This document shows, one piece after another, positions 1 through 10,083 of a stretch of 21,310 nt of DNA (position 1 is the first letter of the stretch; every line of letters starts with the position of its first letter). The stretch is from Betaproteobacteria bacterium (lineage in GTDB: Bacteria > Pseudomonadota > Gammaproteobacteria > Burkholderiales > Usitatibacteraceae), in assembly GCA_012274175.1 (NCBI GenBank), contig JAAOZZ010000210.1:1-21310 (forward strand), written 5' to 3'. Under the pieces are notes generated by a model. It was given only the letters and a program-made list of their open reading frames with translations, had not been told where the DNA came from and did no database searches. The translations under genes and the position numbers were made by a program.

Positions 1-1119
1 CGCCTCCTGGGTGCGGGCGACCGCGGTCTGGAGCTGCTCGCTCGCGGTTACCAGCTTCACCCCCGCCTGGCGGGCCGATACCAGCTTCTGCAGCTCGCGC
101 AGGATCGGCCTCACGTTCTGCTCGAACTGGCCGAACTGCTGCTTCAACTCGGCCAGCTTCGCGCGCGTCTCCGGGTCACGCAGGGCGACGAGCCCCAGCG
201 AGTCGCTGCCGCTCTCCAGGCCCCTCACCAGCTCGCGCAGCTCGTTGGTGTCCTTGCCGATCAGGAACGGGACCTCGGGCTCGATCGTCTCGGAGCCCAG
301 GATCTCCGCGGAGCCGCGGCCCAGGCGCTCGGCGAGGAAGGTCGTGCGATTGGCGCGGATCACCTGCGTGGGTGGCGAGCCCGACTGCGACATGAGGGCG
401 GTCAGCTGCAGGGACGAGTTGGCCATGTCCTCGGACACGGCGCGGATCTGCGAGATGTTGCGCGCGAGGGCCACGAGGTCGTTCTTGGCGTTGAGGATCG
501 CGGTGGCCGCGTTGGCGCTCTCGGGCCAGCGCTGCGCCAGCTCGTCGATGCGGTTCTTCAGCTCGTCGTTGGTCGCCGCGCCGGGCAGGCTCACGCCGAA
601 CGCAACCCCTCCCTTCTGAAGGATCTCGAGGTAGTGGGCGAACTGGTCGCGGCTGTCCTGCAGCTGCACGAATGCGTTCGGCTGGCCTCGAGCGGCGATG
701 CCCGCCGCCTTGGCCAGGCGCTGCGTGTGGAACTGCATCTGCGATGCGATCGTCACGAAGGTCGCGTTGCGGGTGCGCAGCGTCGTGTCCTGATAGGTCA
801 TGAACGCGGCGATCGCGAGCAGCAGCACGGCCGCGGCGCCCAGCACCTGCAGTTGCGCGGTGACGGGCCTGCTTCCGATCACCGGCAGGCGGAAGCGCTC
901 GAGCGACGTGCCGGGATTGGCCGCCTTCGCCGGCTTCTTGGCCGCCGCGCCCGGCTTGCCCGCCGCGCGCGCCGCCGTTGCGCCAGCGGCGATGTTCGTC
1001 ATCGTCGAGGACTGGATGGTGCCCGGCGGTCGGGCCGCGGGTTTCGCCTTCGGCGCGGTCAATCGCCTGAACCAATCCGCGATCGACGATTTCGGCTTTA
1101 TCGTTTGTGCCTTTGCCAT
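1..1119 (-). CDS. pilJ: PilJ, type IV pilus methyl-accepting chemotaxis protein (N-terminal 373 residues, cut by window edge)
   Basis: Membrane chemoreceptor that controls twitching motility through PilI and the CheA-like kinase ChpA. Translating down from the ATG at 1119 gives 373 open residues. They comprise an Ala/Lys/Pro-rich cytoplasmic stretch (about 1-87), one transmembrane helix (about 88-108), and a helical periplasmic region with the sensor-domain motif TTFLAERLGRG typical of PilJ. The second membrane helix, HAMP and signalling domains lie outside the window. An AGGAG five bases before the ATG supports this start, and the gap from the pilI stop is 9 bases. The 87-residue tail before the first membrane helix is long, because PilJ proteins such as that of Pseudomonas begin the helix near residue 17. 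An internal ATG at codon 40 is an alternative start but lacks the better ribosome site. Identity rests on the pilGHI neighbours plus the sensor motif. Confidence 0.9.
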   Translation of the reverse strand, partial: MAKAQTIKPKSSIADWFRRLTAPKAKPAARPPGTIQSSTMTNIAAGATAARAAGKPGAAAKKPAKAANPGTSLERFRLPVIGSRPVTAQLQVLGAAAVLLLAIAAFMTYQDTTLRTRNATFVTIASQMQFHTQRLAKAAGIAARGQPNAFVQLQDSRDQFAHYLEILQKGGVAFGVSLPGAATNDELKNRIDELAQRWPESANAATAILNAKNDLVALARNISQIRAVSEDMANSSLQLTALMSQSGSPPTQVIRANRTTFLAERLGRGSAEILGSETIEPEVPFLIGKDTNELRELVRGLESGSDSLGLVALRDPETRAKLAELKQQFGQFEQNVRPILRELQKLVSARQAGVKLVTASEQLQTAVARTQEA

Positions 1120-1128
1120 TTCGCTCTC

Positions 1129-1641
1129 CTACGCGCCTACTTCCAGGAACCGCGGCTCTCGAACGAGCGCGGGAAGATCGAGCTCCAGCCATCGCGTGCC
1201 GCCCGCGTCGGTGTAGACGCCGCCCACCCACGGATGGGCGTCCGCGGGGCGCGGCGCCGCGGCGAACTGCTCAGGATTGCGAAGTCCCAGCATCCGCGAC
1301 ACGAGCAGGCCCGCGCCCGCGACCAGGCGGTCCGAGACCAGGATCACGCGCCGCTCCATGCCCGGGCTCGTGGGATCGCCGCCCTGGAACGCGGATAAGT
1401 CCACCATGCTGTAGAGGTTTCCGCGAATGTTGGCCACGCCGCGGAACCACGAGTGGGTGAGCGGCACCGGGACCGCAGCGGCCACCGGGATCACCTCGCT
1501 CACCTGGTGCAGGGCGACGAACCAGTTGTCGGCGCCCACCTGGAAGCCCAGCTTCGAGGAGAGCGCGGCGCGCGTGGCGGCCGTGCGCAGCCGCTCGGCG
1601 ACCGAGATCTGGAATTCGCGAAGTCCGGTGCGCCGCGCCAT
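1129..1641 (-). CDS. pilI: PilI, CheW-like adaptor of the twitching chemosensory system
   Basis: A 170-residue CheW-domain protein that couples the receptor PilJ to the histidine kinase of the Pil-Chp pathway in the cytoplasm. The CheW fold is seen in the stretch FQVGADNWFVALHQVSEVIP (about residues 33-52), the central VANIRGNLYSMVDLSAF (about 70-86), where RG(N) and the following hydrophobic strand are the usual CheW hallmarks, and RVILVSDRLVAGAGLLV further on. Length is normal for PilI. It begins 4 bases after the pilH stop and ends 9 bases before pilJ, so it is translated as part of pilGHIJ. The ribosome site before the ATG is weak, which suggests coupling to pilH translation. Confidence 0.93.
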   Translation of the reverse strand: MARRTGLREFQISVAERLRTAATRAALSSKLGFQVGADNWFVALHQVSEVIPVAAAVPVPLTHSWFRGVANIRGNLYSMVDLSAFQGGDPTSPGMERRVILVSDRLVAGAGLLVSRMLGLRNPEQFAAAPRPADAHPWVGGVYTDAGGTRWLELDLPALVREPRFLEVGA

Positions 1642-1645
1642 TCGA

Positions 1646-2011
1646 TCAGCTCAGCGCCTTGATCTTCTCGAGCAGGTCGCTTTCCGACAGCGGCTTGGTG
1701 ATGTAGTCCTTCGCGCCCTGCCGCAGCCCCCAGATTTTGTCGGTCTCCTGGTCCTTTGTCGTGCAGATGATCACGGGGATATGCTTGGTCTTCTCCTCGC
1801 GCGTGATGGCACGCGTGGCCTGGAAGCCATTGAGCCCCGGCATCACGACATCCATCAGGATGAGATCGGGCTGCTCGCTCTTCGAGCGCTCGATCGCCGC
1901 CTCGCCGCTGTCGACCAGCAATACCTCGTAGCCGCGCTTCTTCAGCAGGCCCTCCATGAACGCGCGCTCGGTGGGGGAATCGTCCACCACCATGATTTTT
2001 CTGATTGCCAT
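1646..2011 (-). CDS. pilH: PilH, single-domain CheY-like response regulator
   Basis: A 121-residue stand-alone receiver domain. Known PilH proteins take phosphate from the ChpA kinase and oppose or tune PilG output on the pilus retraction side. All receiver residues are present: acidic pair D10-D11, phospho-acceptor D54 in LILMDVVMP, switch T84 and K106 in ITKP. There is no output domain. The ATG has a GGAG nine bases upstream. It lies 41 bases after pilG and 4 bases before pilI, the standard pilG-H-I-J order. Assignment as PilH rather than PilG rests on order and on the typical motif VDDSPTER. Confidence 0.94.
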   Translation of the reverse strand: MAIRKIMVVDDSPTERAFMEGLLKKRGYEVLLVDSGEAAIERSKSEQPDLILMDVVMPGLNGFQATRAITREEKTKHIPVIICTTKDQETDKIWGLRQGAKDYITKPLSESDLLEKIKALS

Positions 2012-2052
2012 CTATCTGCACTCCGTCATCTGGATCGATTGGTTCGTTCGTT

Positions 2053-2454
2053 TCACGCGGGACTGCGCTGCGCGAGGTGCACTTCCACGGCCTTCAACAG
2101 GCTCTCCTTGGTGAACGGCTTGGTGAGGTACTCGTCGGAGCCGACCATCCGCCCCCGCGCGCGGTCGAAAAGGCTGTCCTTCGAGGACAGCATGATCACC
2201 GGCGTGGCGCGGTGCTTTCCGCTCTTCTTGATCAGGGCGCAGGTCTGGTAGCCGTCCAGGCGCGGCATCATGATATCCACGAAGATGAGGTCGGGCTGGT
2301 GGTCGGCGATCTTGGCGAGCGCGTCGAATCCGTTCTCCGCGAGGATCACCTGGCATCCGGCCTGCATGAGGAATATCTCCGCGCTGCGCCGGATGGTATT
2401 GCTGTCGTCGATGACCATCACGCGCACGCCCGTGAGGTTCTTGGAGTCCGCCAC
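2053..2454 (-). CDS. pilG: PilG, CheY-like response regulator for pilus extension
   Basis: A 133-residue single receiver domain and the first gene of the chemosensory operon. In the known system phospho-PilG promotes pilus extension and links to cAMP control and cell polarity. Receiver residues are intact: D16-D17, phospho-acceptor D60 in LIFVDIMMPRLDGYQT, S90 in the switch position, and K112 in LTKPFTKESL. The motif VIDDSNTIRRSAEIFL is characteristic of PilG. The start codon is GTG at 2454, preceded by GAGGA at good spacing. Upstream lie 219 bases of non-coding DNA with an AT-rich patch that may hold the operon promoter. Confidence 0.94.
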   Translation of the reverse strand: MADSKNLTGVRVMVIDDSNTIRRSAEIFLMQAGCQVILAENGFDALAKIADHQPDLIFVDIMMPRLDGYQTCALIKKSGKHRATPVIMLSSKDSLFDRARGRMVGSDEYLTKPFTKESLLKAVEVHLAQRSPA

Positions 2455-2582
2455 GCTTTCCTCAAGTCTCTACGCCGGCCCGCTTCCCGGAAAATCGGGT
2501 TCGCCATGCCTTCGAAGGCGGCAGCCACCGGCGGTAGCCGCGCCTCCCGACAAGCCGCTGGCCTCCTCCTCAACCGATGTTC

Positions 2583-2611
2583 AGGTTATCCTTTTTATTC
2601 AGCTAAAACAA
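2583..2611 (-). promoter_or_regulatory. candidate sigma-70 promoter for pilGHIJ (weak)
   Basis: The 219-base gap between the rubredoxin gene and pilG contains a distinctly AT-rich patch (about 2581-2640) in an otherwise very GC-rich sequence. Read on the minus strand it offers TTGTTT (2611-2606), 17 bases, then TAACCT (2588-2583), or the overlapping GATAAC with shorter spacing. Both hexamers are poor matches, so position is tentative. No sigma-54 GG-N10-GC element was found here. Confidence 0.25.
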
Positions 2612-2673
2612 CCGTTAATCCGGCCTTTTTCAACCCCTTTGGGAAGTGAAGGCTCGCGCCTGGGCGGGAGACT

Positions 2674-2868
2674 TCAACACTCCACCATCTCGAAATCGTC
2701 CTTGCGCGCGCCGCACTCCGGGCAGCACCAGCCGGCAGGTATGTCCTCCCAGCGCGTGCCGGCGGCGATTCCGTCATCGGGCCAGCCCGCGGCCTCGTCG
2801 TAGATGAATCCACAGGCCAGGCAGCGCCAGGTCTTGTACGGCACGGCAGCCGTCACGGTCGAAGGCAT
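2674..2868 (-). CDS. rubredoxin
   Basis: A 64-residue one-iron redox protein of the cytoplasm that passes single electrons. The four iron ligands are two CxxC knuckles, C16-L-A-C19-G and C49-P-E-C52-G, with the conserved [14 protein letters not shown] and [11 protein letters not shown] segments between them. An extra cysteine, C48, sits beside the second knuckle and another (C64) is the last residue. The frame is open further upstream to 2970, but those 34 added residues look like no rubredoxin, so the ATG at 2868 is chosen, giving the family's usual length. It is divergent from thiD. A rubredoxin beside pilG and hemL/thiD is, as I recall, a common betaproteobacterial arrangement. Its electron partner is not evident here. 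Confidence 0.93.
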   Translation of the reverse strand: MPSTVTAAVPYKTWRCLACGFIYDEAAGWPDDGIAAGTRWEDIPAGWCCPECGARKDDFEMVEC

Positions 2869-3002
2869 AGGCGAACGTAGGTGCGGTTGAGTAGAATGCG
2901 GGGACGCGCGCGCTCCCTGAAACATCGTATCCACCCCCGGTTGGCGCGCGCAACGCGAGCCGGGTTTCAAGTGTAACCCCGCACAAGCGCCTCGCGTCCT
3001 CC

Positions 3003-3836
3003 ATGAACGGTCCCGCCCTGTCCCTTCCCGCCGTCCTCACGTTCGCGGCCTCCGATCCCACCAGCGGCGCCGGCCTGCAGGCCGACATCCTCGCGCTCGC
3101 GAGCATGGGTTGTTACCCGCTCTCGGTGGTCACGGCCCTCACCGTCCAGGACACCGCCGGGGTCGAGTCCTTCCTCGCGATCGATCCCGACTGGGTCGCG
3201 GACCAGGCGCGTTGCATCCTCGAAGACATGCCCATCGCGGCGTTCAAGATGGGCATGCTCGGATCCACCGAGATCGTGACCGTCGTCGCGGAGGTGGTCT
3301 CGGACTATCCCGACGTGCCGCTGGTCCTGGACCCGGTGCTCGCCTCGGGGCGCGGCGACGAGTTCGCGGGCGACGACATGGTGAGCGCCATCCGCGAGCT
3401 CCTGGTCCCGCAAAGCACCATCGTCACGCCCAACATCCCGGAATTGCGCCGACTGGCGGGCGAGGATGACGGCGAGGAGGCGAGCCTCGCGGAGTGCGCG
3501 CAAGCGCTCCTCGACACGGGCTGCGAATACGTGCTGGTGACCGGCACCCACGATGCGACCGCGGAAGTCGTGAATACCCTCTACCACCGCGGCGGGGTGC
3601 TGCGCTCCGATTCGTGGCAGCGCCTGCCGGGCAGCTACCACGGTTCGGGCTGCACGCTCGCCGCTGCGCTCGCCGCCAACCTGGCACGCGGCCTCGACAT
3701 CGGCGACGCGGTCTACGAGGCCCAGGAGTACACCTGGCAGGCGCTCGCGCACGCCTTCCGGCCGGGCATGGGCCAATACCTTCCCGATCGCCTGTTCTGG
3801 GCGCGGGAATCGAACGGGAATGGCGATGACAAGTGA
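3003..3836 (+). CDS. thiD: hydroxymethylpyrimidine / phosphomethylpyrimidine kinase
   Basis: Catalyses the two successive phosphorylations of HMP to HMP diphosphate in thiamine synthesis. The 277-residue product has the ribokinase-like fold. Visible marks are [15 protein letters not shown] near the N-terminus, which binds the pyrimidine, [31 protein letters not shown], and the anion-hole motif [15 protein letters not shown] with the catalytic Cys at residue 217. No clear ribosome site precedes the ATG at 3003. It overlaps thiE by 17 bases, so the two are co-translated. I searched the 134-base upstream gap for a thiamine diphosphate riboswitch and found none of its conserved sequences. A salvage-only role is possible, because no thiC is visible in the window. 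Confidence 0.96.
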   Translation: MNGPALSLPAVLTFAASDPTSGAGLQADILALASMGCYPLSVVTALTVQDTAGVESFLAIDPDWVADQARCILEDMPIAAFKMGMLGSTEIVTVVAEVVSDYPDVPLVLDPVLASGRGDEFAGDDMVSAIRELLVPQSTIVTPNIPELRRLAGEDDGEEASLAECAQALLDTGCEYVLVTGTHDATAEVVNTLYHRGGVLRSDSWQRLPGSYHGSGCTLAAALAANLARGLDIGDAVYEAQEYTWQALAHAFRPGMGQYLPDRLFWARESNGNGDDK

Positions 3837-4471
3837 GCGCATCCCGATGCGCGGCCTCTACGCGATCACGCCCGAGATCGAGGACACGGGCGCGCTCGTG
3901 GCGAAGGTCGAGGCATGCCTCGCCGGAGGCGCGGCGCTCGTGCAATACCGCGCCAAGCGGCTTGCGCCCGCCGCCGCGCTCGAACAGGCGCTCGCACTGG
4001 CCGCGATGTGCCGACGTTGGGATGCCACGTTCATCGTGAACGATTCCATCGACCTCGCCGCGGCGGCGGGGGCGCACGGGGTGCACCTCGGCCGCGACGA
4101 TCCCCCGGTGCGCGAGGCTCGCGCGCGGCTTCCCCGCGCCATCATCGGCGTTTCCTGCTACTCGGATCCGGCGCGGGCGGCGGCCGCGAAGGCGGCGGGC
4201 GCCGATTACGTGGCGATCGGCAGCATCTTCCCGTCGCCCACGAAGCCCCATGCGAGCCTCGCGCCGTTGCACGCGCTCGCCTCCGCCAGGCTTGCCGGCA
4301 GCCTGCCGGTGGCCGCGATCGGCGGGATCGATGCCACCAACGCCGCCGGCGTGATCGCGGCGGGCGCCGACATGCTCGCCGTGATCTCCGCGATCTTCGA
4401 CGCCCCGGACGTGCGCGCTGCGGCCGCGGCGATCAGCTCGCTCTTCGAATCGATTCCGGAAAGGAGCCGCG

Positions 4472-4500
<29 letters not shown>
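3820..4500 (+). CDS. thiE: thiamine phosphate synthase
   Basis: Joins HMP diphosphate and thiazole phosphate to give thiamine phosphate. The TIM-barrel enzyme shows YAITPE near the start, [51 protein letters not shown] and [12 protein letters not shown], all family hallmarks in the expected order. The longest ATG start (3820) gives 226 residues. ATG 3826 has a better-placed GGGAA, and ATG 3847 begins directly at [10 protein letters not shown]. Any of the three is possible, and the first two overlap thiD. The C-terminal end overlaps hemL by 29 bases, so thiD-thiE-hemL form one transcription unit. Confidence 0.95.
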
Positions 4501-5757
<1,257 letters not shown>

Positions 5758-5761
<4 letters not shown>

Positions 5762-6960
5762 AGCTCTCGATCCTGCCCTCCGCGGAGCGGCTCGTGGCGC
5801 TCGGGCTGGCTGTCGCTGGGCTCACGATTCTCGGCCTCGCCTTCCTCGTGGTGTCGGATCTCGCGCGCGAATCGGAGCTGCACGAGGAAGTGATGGCGGT
5901 CCAGCAGGCGCAGGACGCCCTCGAGGCACTGCGAGTGCAGGTGAACGAGCTGGTCGCGGCCGCTCGGCTGGGCGCGGCCACCGGCGGGGCCGGGGCCTTC
6001 CGGAATGTCGAGCGCCGCTCCGCCGAGATCCACGCCCGGCTCGATGCGCTGCGCGCCGACGACGGACCCGCGATCCCGTCCCTCGACGTGCTCGTGCCCC
6101 AGGCCCGACTGCTGGTCGTGCATGCGCGCTCCGTGGCGCCCGCCTGGACCCAGCACGGCGGCGAGGCGGCTGCATCGGCGGCAGGAAACGCGGAAAAGGT
6201 CGCCGCGGAGGTGGGCGCCACCCTCGATGCCACGATCGAGTCGCTTACGACCAGGGTGAGCGACCGTTCGCTCGCGCGCATCCTCATCGAACGGAGCCTG
6301 CGGCGCTACGTCGCGTGGTTCGTCGCGGGTTCCCTGGTCGCGCTCGCCGTGCTGTTCGTGGCGTTTCGCCGCGCGCAGGCCCTTGCGCGCACCGCGTTGC
6401 GCCGCATCGAATGGCTGGCCCATTTCGACTCGGTCACGGGGCTGCCGAACCGCGCATTGCTGGGGGACCGCCTGGCCCAGGAGGCGGCACGCGCTCGTCG
6501 CGCGGAAGAAGTCTTCGCGGTGCTGCTCTTCGACCTCGACGGATTCAAGAGCGTGAACGATACCTGGGGCCACTCGGCCGGGGACCGCGTCCTCGCGGCG
6601 GTCGCGGAGCGCGCGCGCAAATGCATGCGGGCGTCGGATACGGTGGGGCGCCTGGGGGGCGACGAGTTTCTCGCGATCCTTCCCGGAACGGGCGACGAAG
6701 GGGCTCTCGCCGTGGCGGAGAAGCTGCGCATCGTGCTGCGCGAGCCGTATGCGCTGGACGGCGCCGTGGCGAATATCGGCGCGAGCATCGGAGTGAGCCT
6801 CTTTCCGCTGCATGGATCGGACCCCGAGTCGCTGCAGCGCGCCGCGGACGCCGCGCTCTACGAGGCCAAGCGGGAAGGAAAGGATCGCGCGCGGCTCGCG
6901 GCGAACCCGTCACGCCCGCAGGAGCGCAATGCGCCCGCGGCGCCGGCCCTGCCTGCCTAG
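5758..6960 (+). CDS. membrane-bound diguanylate cyclase (GGDEF) with periplasmic sensor region
   Basis: Predicted to make cyclic di-GMP from two GTP. Starting at GTG 5758 gives 400 residues. They form a transmembrane helix (about 12-32), a mostly helical Ala-rich periplasmic region of about 150 residues, a second helix (about 184-206), and a GGDEF domain. The domain begins at [10 protein letters not shown] and has [11 protein letters not shown], an intact GGDEF at 300-304, and RASD at 291-294, the inhibitory I-site at the canonical five-residue spacing. The enzyme therefore looks active and product-inhibited. The sensor matches no domain I recognise. The GTG lies within the hemL stop codon in the pattern GTGA, implying translational coupling, and no other good start with a ribosome site is nearer. 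The frame is open far upstream, inside hemL, but that part is a shadow. Confidence 0.9.
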
Positions 6961-6963
6961 ACC

Positions 6964-7584
6964 TCAGCGCAGGCCCGAGGCGTATTCCGCGACCGCCTTC
7001 ATGTCGGCTTCCGTCAACCCCGAGGCGATGGGGCCCATCACCGGATGGGGGCGCGCCCCCGAGGCGAAGGCCTTCAACCAGCCGAGGCTCAGGTCGGGAT
7101 ACTGTCCTGCGAGCCGCGGGTATTGCACCGGGTTCCCCGCTCCCGTCGCCCCGTGACAACCCGCGCACGCGGGGACGCCCGAAGCCTTCACTCCCGCGCG
7201 CCAGATCTGCTGTCCGCGGTCGACCAGCGCCTTGTCGTGTGCGAACCTCGCGGCAGGCTTCTGCGATTCGAACCACGCGGCGACGGAGCGAATGTCGTCG
7301 GGCGAGAGTCCCGCCGCCATTCCCTGCATGATGGGGCTCGGTCGTGTGCCCGCCTTGAAGGCGGCCAACTGGGCGGCGATGTATCCCCCCTGCTGTCCGG
7401 CGAGCATCGGGTTGGCCGGCACCGTGCTGTTGCCGTCGGCCCCGTGGCAGGCCACGCACACCGTGGACGCGATCTGCTTGCCGCGTTCCATGTCCGGCTT
7501 CGCCGCGGGAACCGCCGCCGCCGGAGCAGCAGCGCCTGCGTACACTAGCAACATGACCCCGGCAAAACCCGTGAACACACGCAT
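6964..7584 (-). CDS. diheme cytochrome c4-like protein, periplasmic
   Basis: A 206-residue exported electron carrier with two cytochrome c domains. A signal peptide (about 1-24, ending AAPAAA) is followed by heme-binding CVACH (43-47) and CAGCH (140-144). Each has a downstream methionine ligand region, SPIMQGMAAGL and HPVMGPIASGL, the repeated pattern of c4 cytochromes. In known systems c4 donates electrons to terminal oxidases. The ATG at 7584 is chosen because it gives the signal peptide at the very N-terminus and has GAGG seven bases upstream. The frame extends to 7875 but that part is antisense to engB. Convergent with the diguanylate cyclase gene, with 3 bases between stops and no terminator. 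Divergent from engB, a neighbourhood I recall as widespread in beta- and gammaproteobacteria. Confidence 0.93.
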   Translation of the reverse strand: MRVFTGFAGVMLLVYAGAAAPAAAVPAAKPDMERGKQIASTVCVACHGADGNSTVPANPMLAGQQGGYIAAQLAAFKAGTRPSPIMQGMAAGLSPDDIRSVAAWFESQKPAARFAHDKALVDRGQQIWRAGVKASGVPACAGCHGATGAGNPVQYPRLAGQYPDLSLGWLKAFASGARPHPVMGPIASGLTEADMKAVAEYASGLR

Positions 7585-8305
7585 CAGAGGACCTCGTGGC
7601 AAAGGCAAAGGCGACGGATTGCCCAAAACACGGGATTTTACCGTAGCGCGCCGCCCCAAGGCCACCAGGGGCGACGGCGCCGCCCGGCTCGCCCTGGAAA
7701 AGGCAGCATTCACCCTGTCGGTCCACGATCCCGGGGAATTTCCCGCTCCTGCGGCGCCGGAGCTCGCCTTTGCCGGGAGGTCCAACGCGGGCAAGTCGAG
7801 CGCGATCAATTCGCTCGTGGGCCGCAGGCGGCTCGCGTTCGTGAGCAAGACGCCGGGGCGCACGCAGCTCATCAATTTCTTCTCCCTCGGTACCGATGCG
7901 ATCCTGGTCGATTTGCCGGGATACGGCTACGCGGGCGTCCCCGGAGAGGTACGCCGGCATTGGGAATTCCTCGTCGGTTCCTACATAGCGAACCGCGAAT
8001 CCCTGGCGGGGGTGATCGTGGTCATGGACGCCCGCCATCCGTTGACCCCGCTCGATCGCCGGCTCCTGGACTGGCTGCGGGAGGCCGGACGCCCGACCCA
8101 TGTGCTTCTCACGAAGGCGGACAAGCTGTCCAAGCAGGCTGCCCAAGCCGCCCTCACTCTCGTTCGCCGTGAAATGTCGACGCTTTGGCCGGGCACCACC
8201 ATCCAGCTTTTCTCGAGCCTCAAAGGCGACGGCATTTCCGAGGCCGCCTCGACGCTCGCCCACCTCGCGCGCCGGAAAAACAAAGCCCCGGCTAAAGGGG
8301 AGTAA
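7553..8305 (+). CDS. engB: ribosome biogenesis GTP-binding protein YsxC/EngB
   Basis: Essential GTPase of large-subunit assembly. G motifs are all present: G1 in AFAGRSNAGKSSAIN, G2 in SKTPGRTQLINFF, G3 in LVDLPGYGYAGV, G4 in LLTKADKLS, and G5 around SSLKGDGI. The start is uncertain. The only ATG before G1 is 7553 (250 residues), which overlaps the oppositely oriented cytochrome gene by 32 bases. TTG 7619 (228 residues) or GTG 7571 would be nearer the family's usual 195-220 residues. The first 45 or so residues from 7553 are basic and look non-conserved, so the true N-terminus could be shorter. The stop codon lies in the loop of a hairpin, described separately. Confidence 0.93.
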   Translation: MTPAKPVNTRIRGPRGKGKGDGLPKTRDFTVARRPKATRGDGAARLALEKAAFTLSVHDPGEFPAPAAPELAFAGRSNAGKSSAINSLVGRRRLAFVSKTPGRTQLINFFSLGTDAILVDLPGYGYAGVPGEVRRHWEFLVGSYIANRESLAGVIVVMDARHPLTPLDRRLLDWLREAGRPTHVLLTKADKLSKQAAQAALTLVRREMSTLWPGTTIQLFSSLKGDGISEAASTLAHLARRKNKAPAKGE

Positions 8306-8314
8306 AGCCGGGGC
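8276..8314 (-). terminator. minus-strand intrinsic terminator overlapping the end of engB
   Basis: A perfect 9-base stem, GCCCCGGCT (8285-8293) with AGCCGGGGC (8306-8314), and a 12-base loop. Only in the minus direction is it followed by a T-rich run, TTTGTTTTT (8284-8276). On the plus strand the next bases are CAAAAATG, so it is not a normal terminator for engB. It would back up the terminator of the antisense RNA and stop transcripts entering engB from the hemB side. Confidence 0.6.
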
Positions 8315-8315
8315 C

Positions 8316-9446
<1,131 letters not shown>

Positions 9447-9458
9447 AAGGCGGACCGC

Positions 9459-10064
9459 CTAGCGGCCCAGCAGCGCTTCCACCTGCTCGAGGCGGGCGCG
9501 CTGGAGAACTTCCGGGTCCGCACGCGACCGTAGGCTCACCCGCTCGTCGTCCCGGTCCAGGACGGTGAGGCTGACCGGCACGCCTTCGACCTCGAGCCGG
9601 ATCCGCGGCACCTGGTCGAGCTGCTCGCCACGGCGAACACGGCGGCTCGACTCCTCGAAGCGATAGCGGCGGTTCAGCAGAAAAAGCGTGAGGGCCTTGG
9701 GATCGTCGGTGAAGAGCTGCAGGTCCACGTCGGAGAACTGTCCCGCGGTCCCCGACAGGACCGAGCCGACCAGCACGGGACGGAAATCCTCGAAATCGCG
9801 CATCACCTTGACGGCGATCTCGCGCAAGCGGCGCAGGTGCCCCGGCTGGTCGTCCTTCTGGTAGAGCCCCTGGTACTCGCGCAGCGCCGCCTCGATCTCC
9901 TGGTTGTCGGGCAGCAGGTTGCCGTCGGCTATCCCCGCTTGCCGCGCCGCCTTCCATTTCGCGGCGCCGTAGTCGGCGACGCCATCCTCCGCCATCAAGC
10001 GCGCGGCGATATAGGCGAGATGCCGGCGCATGTTGACGTCGCGACGGGATCGGGACTTGCTCAT
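9459..10064 (-). CDS. uncharacterised nucleotidyltransferase-fold protein
   Basis: A 201-residue protein that I do not recognise by name. The N-terminal 90 residues are charged and helical, with AAKWKAARQAGI near 34-45 and LPDNQEIEAALREYQ near 51-65. Residues 97-121 show the polymerase-beta-type signature VLVGSVLSGTAGQFSDVDL, that is G100-S101 followed by D112-x-D114, expected to bind metal and nucleotide. The third carboxylate is usually on the strand following; the matching strand here reads EGVPVSLTVLD, so the residue is unclear and activity uncertain. GGAGG three bases before the ATG is a strong ribosome site. It starts 19 bases after mrcA stops, so the two are probably one transcript. 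A small inverted repeat AGGCG-GAC-CGCCT (9448-9460) lies at its end, without a T-run. Confidence 0.85.
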   Translation of the reverse strand: MSKSRSRRDVNMRRHLAYIAARLMAEDGVADYGAAKWKAARQAGIADGNLLPDNQEIEAALREYQGLYQKDDQPGHLRRLREIAVKVMRDFEDFRPVLVGSVLSGTAGQFSDVDLQLFTDDPKALTLFLLNRRYRFEESSRRVRRGEQLDQVPRIRLEVEGVPVSLTVLDRDDERVSLRSRADPEVLQRARLEQVEALLGR

Positions 10065-10083
10065 GGTCCTCCGCAGGCTGCGC

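Noticed and set aside
176..1231. Long minus-strand frame overlapping the left-end pil genes
   Set aside because: Arg/Gly-rich shadow translation of pilJ and pilI. The real PilJ reading frame starts at 1119 and is open to the edge.
2455..2673. Sigma-54 promoter upstream of pilG
   Set aside because: No GG-N10-GC element with the flanking consensus was found on the minus strand.
2869..3002. Possible thiamine diphosphate riboswitch upstream of thiD
   Set aside because: None of the conserved THI-box segments is present. The gap only shows GC-rich self-complementary patches such as CCCGG/CCGGG at 2936-2964.
8285..8314. Terminator for engB in the plus direction
   Set aside because: The hairpin is good, but no T-run follows on the plus strand; it fits the minus strand only.
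9448..9460. Bidirectional terminator between hemB and the nucleotidyltransferase-like gene
   Set aside because: The stem is only 5 bases with a 3-base loop and no T-run on either strand.
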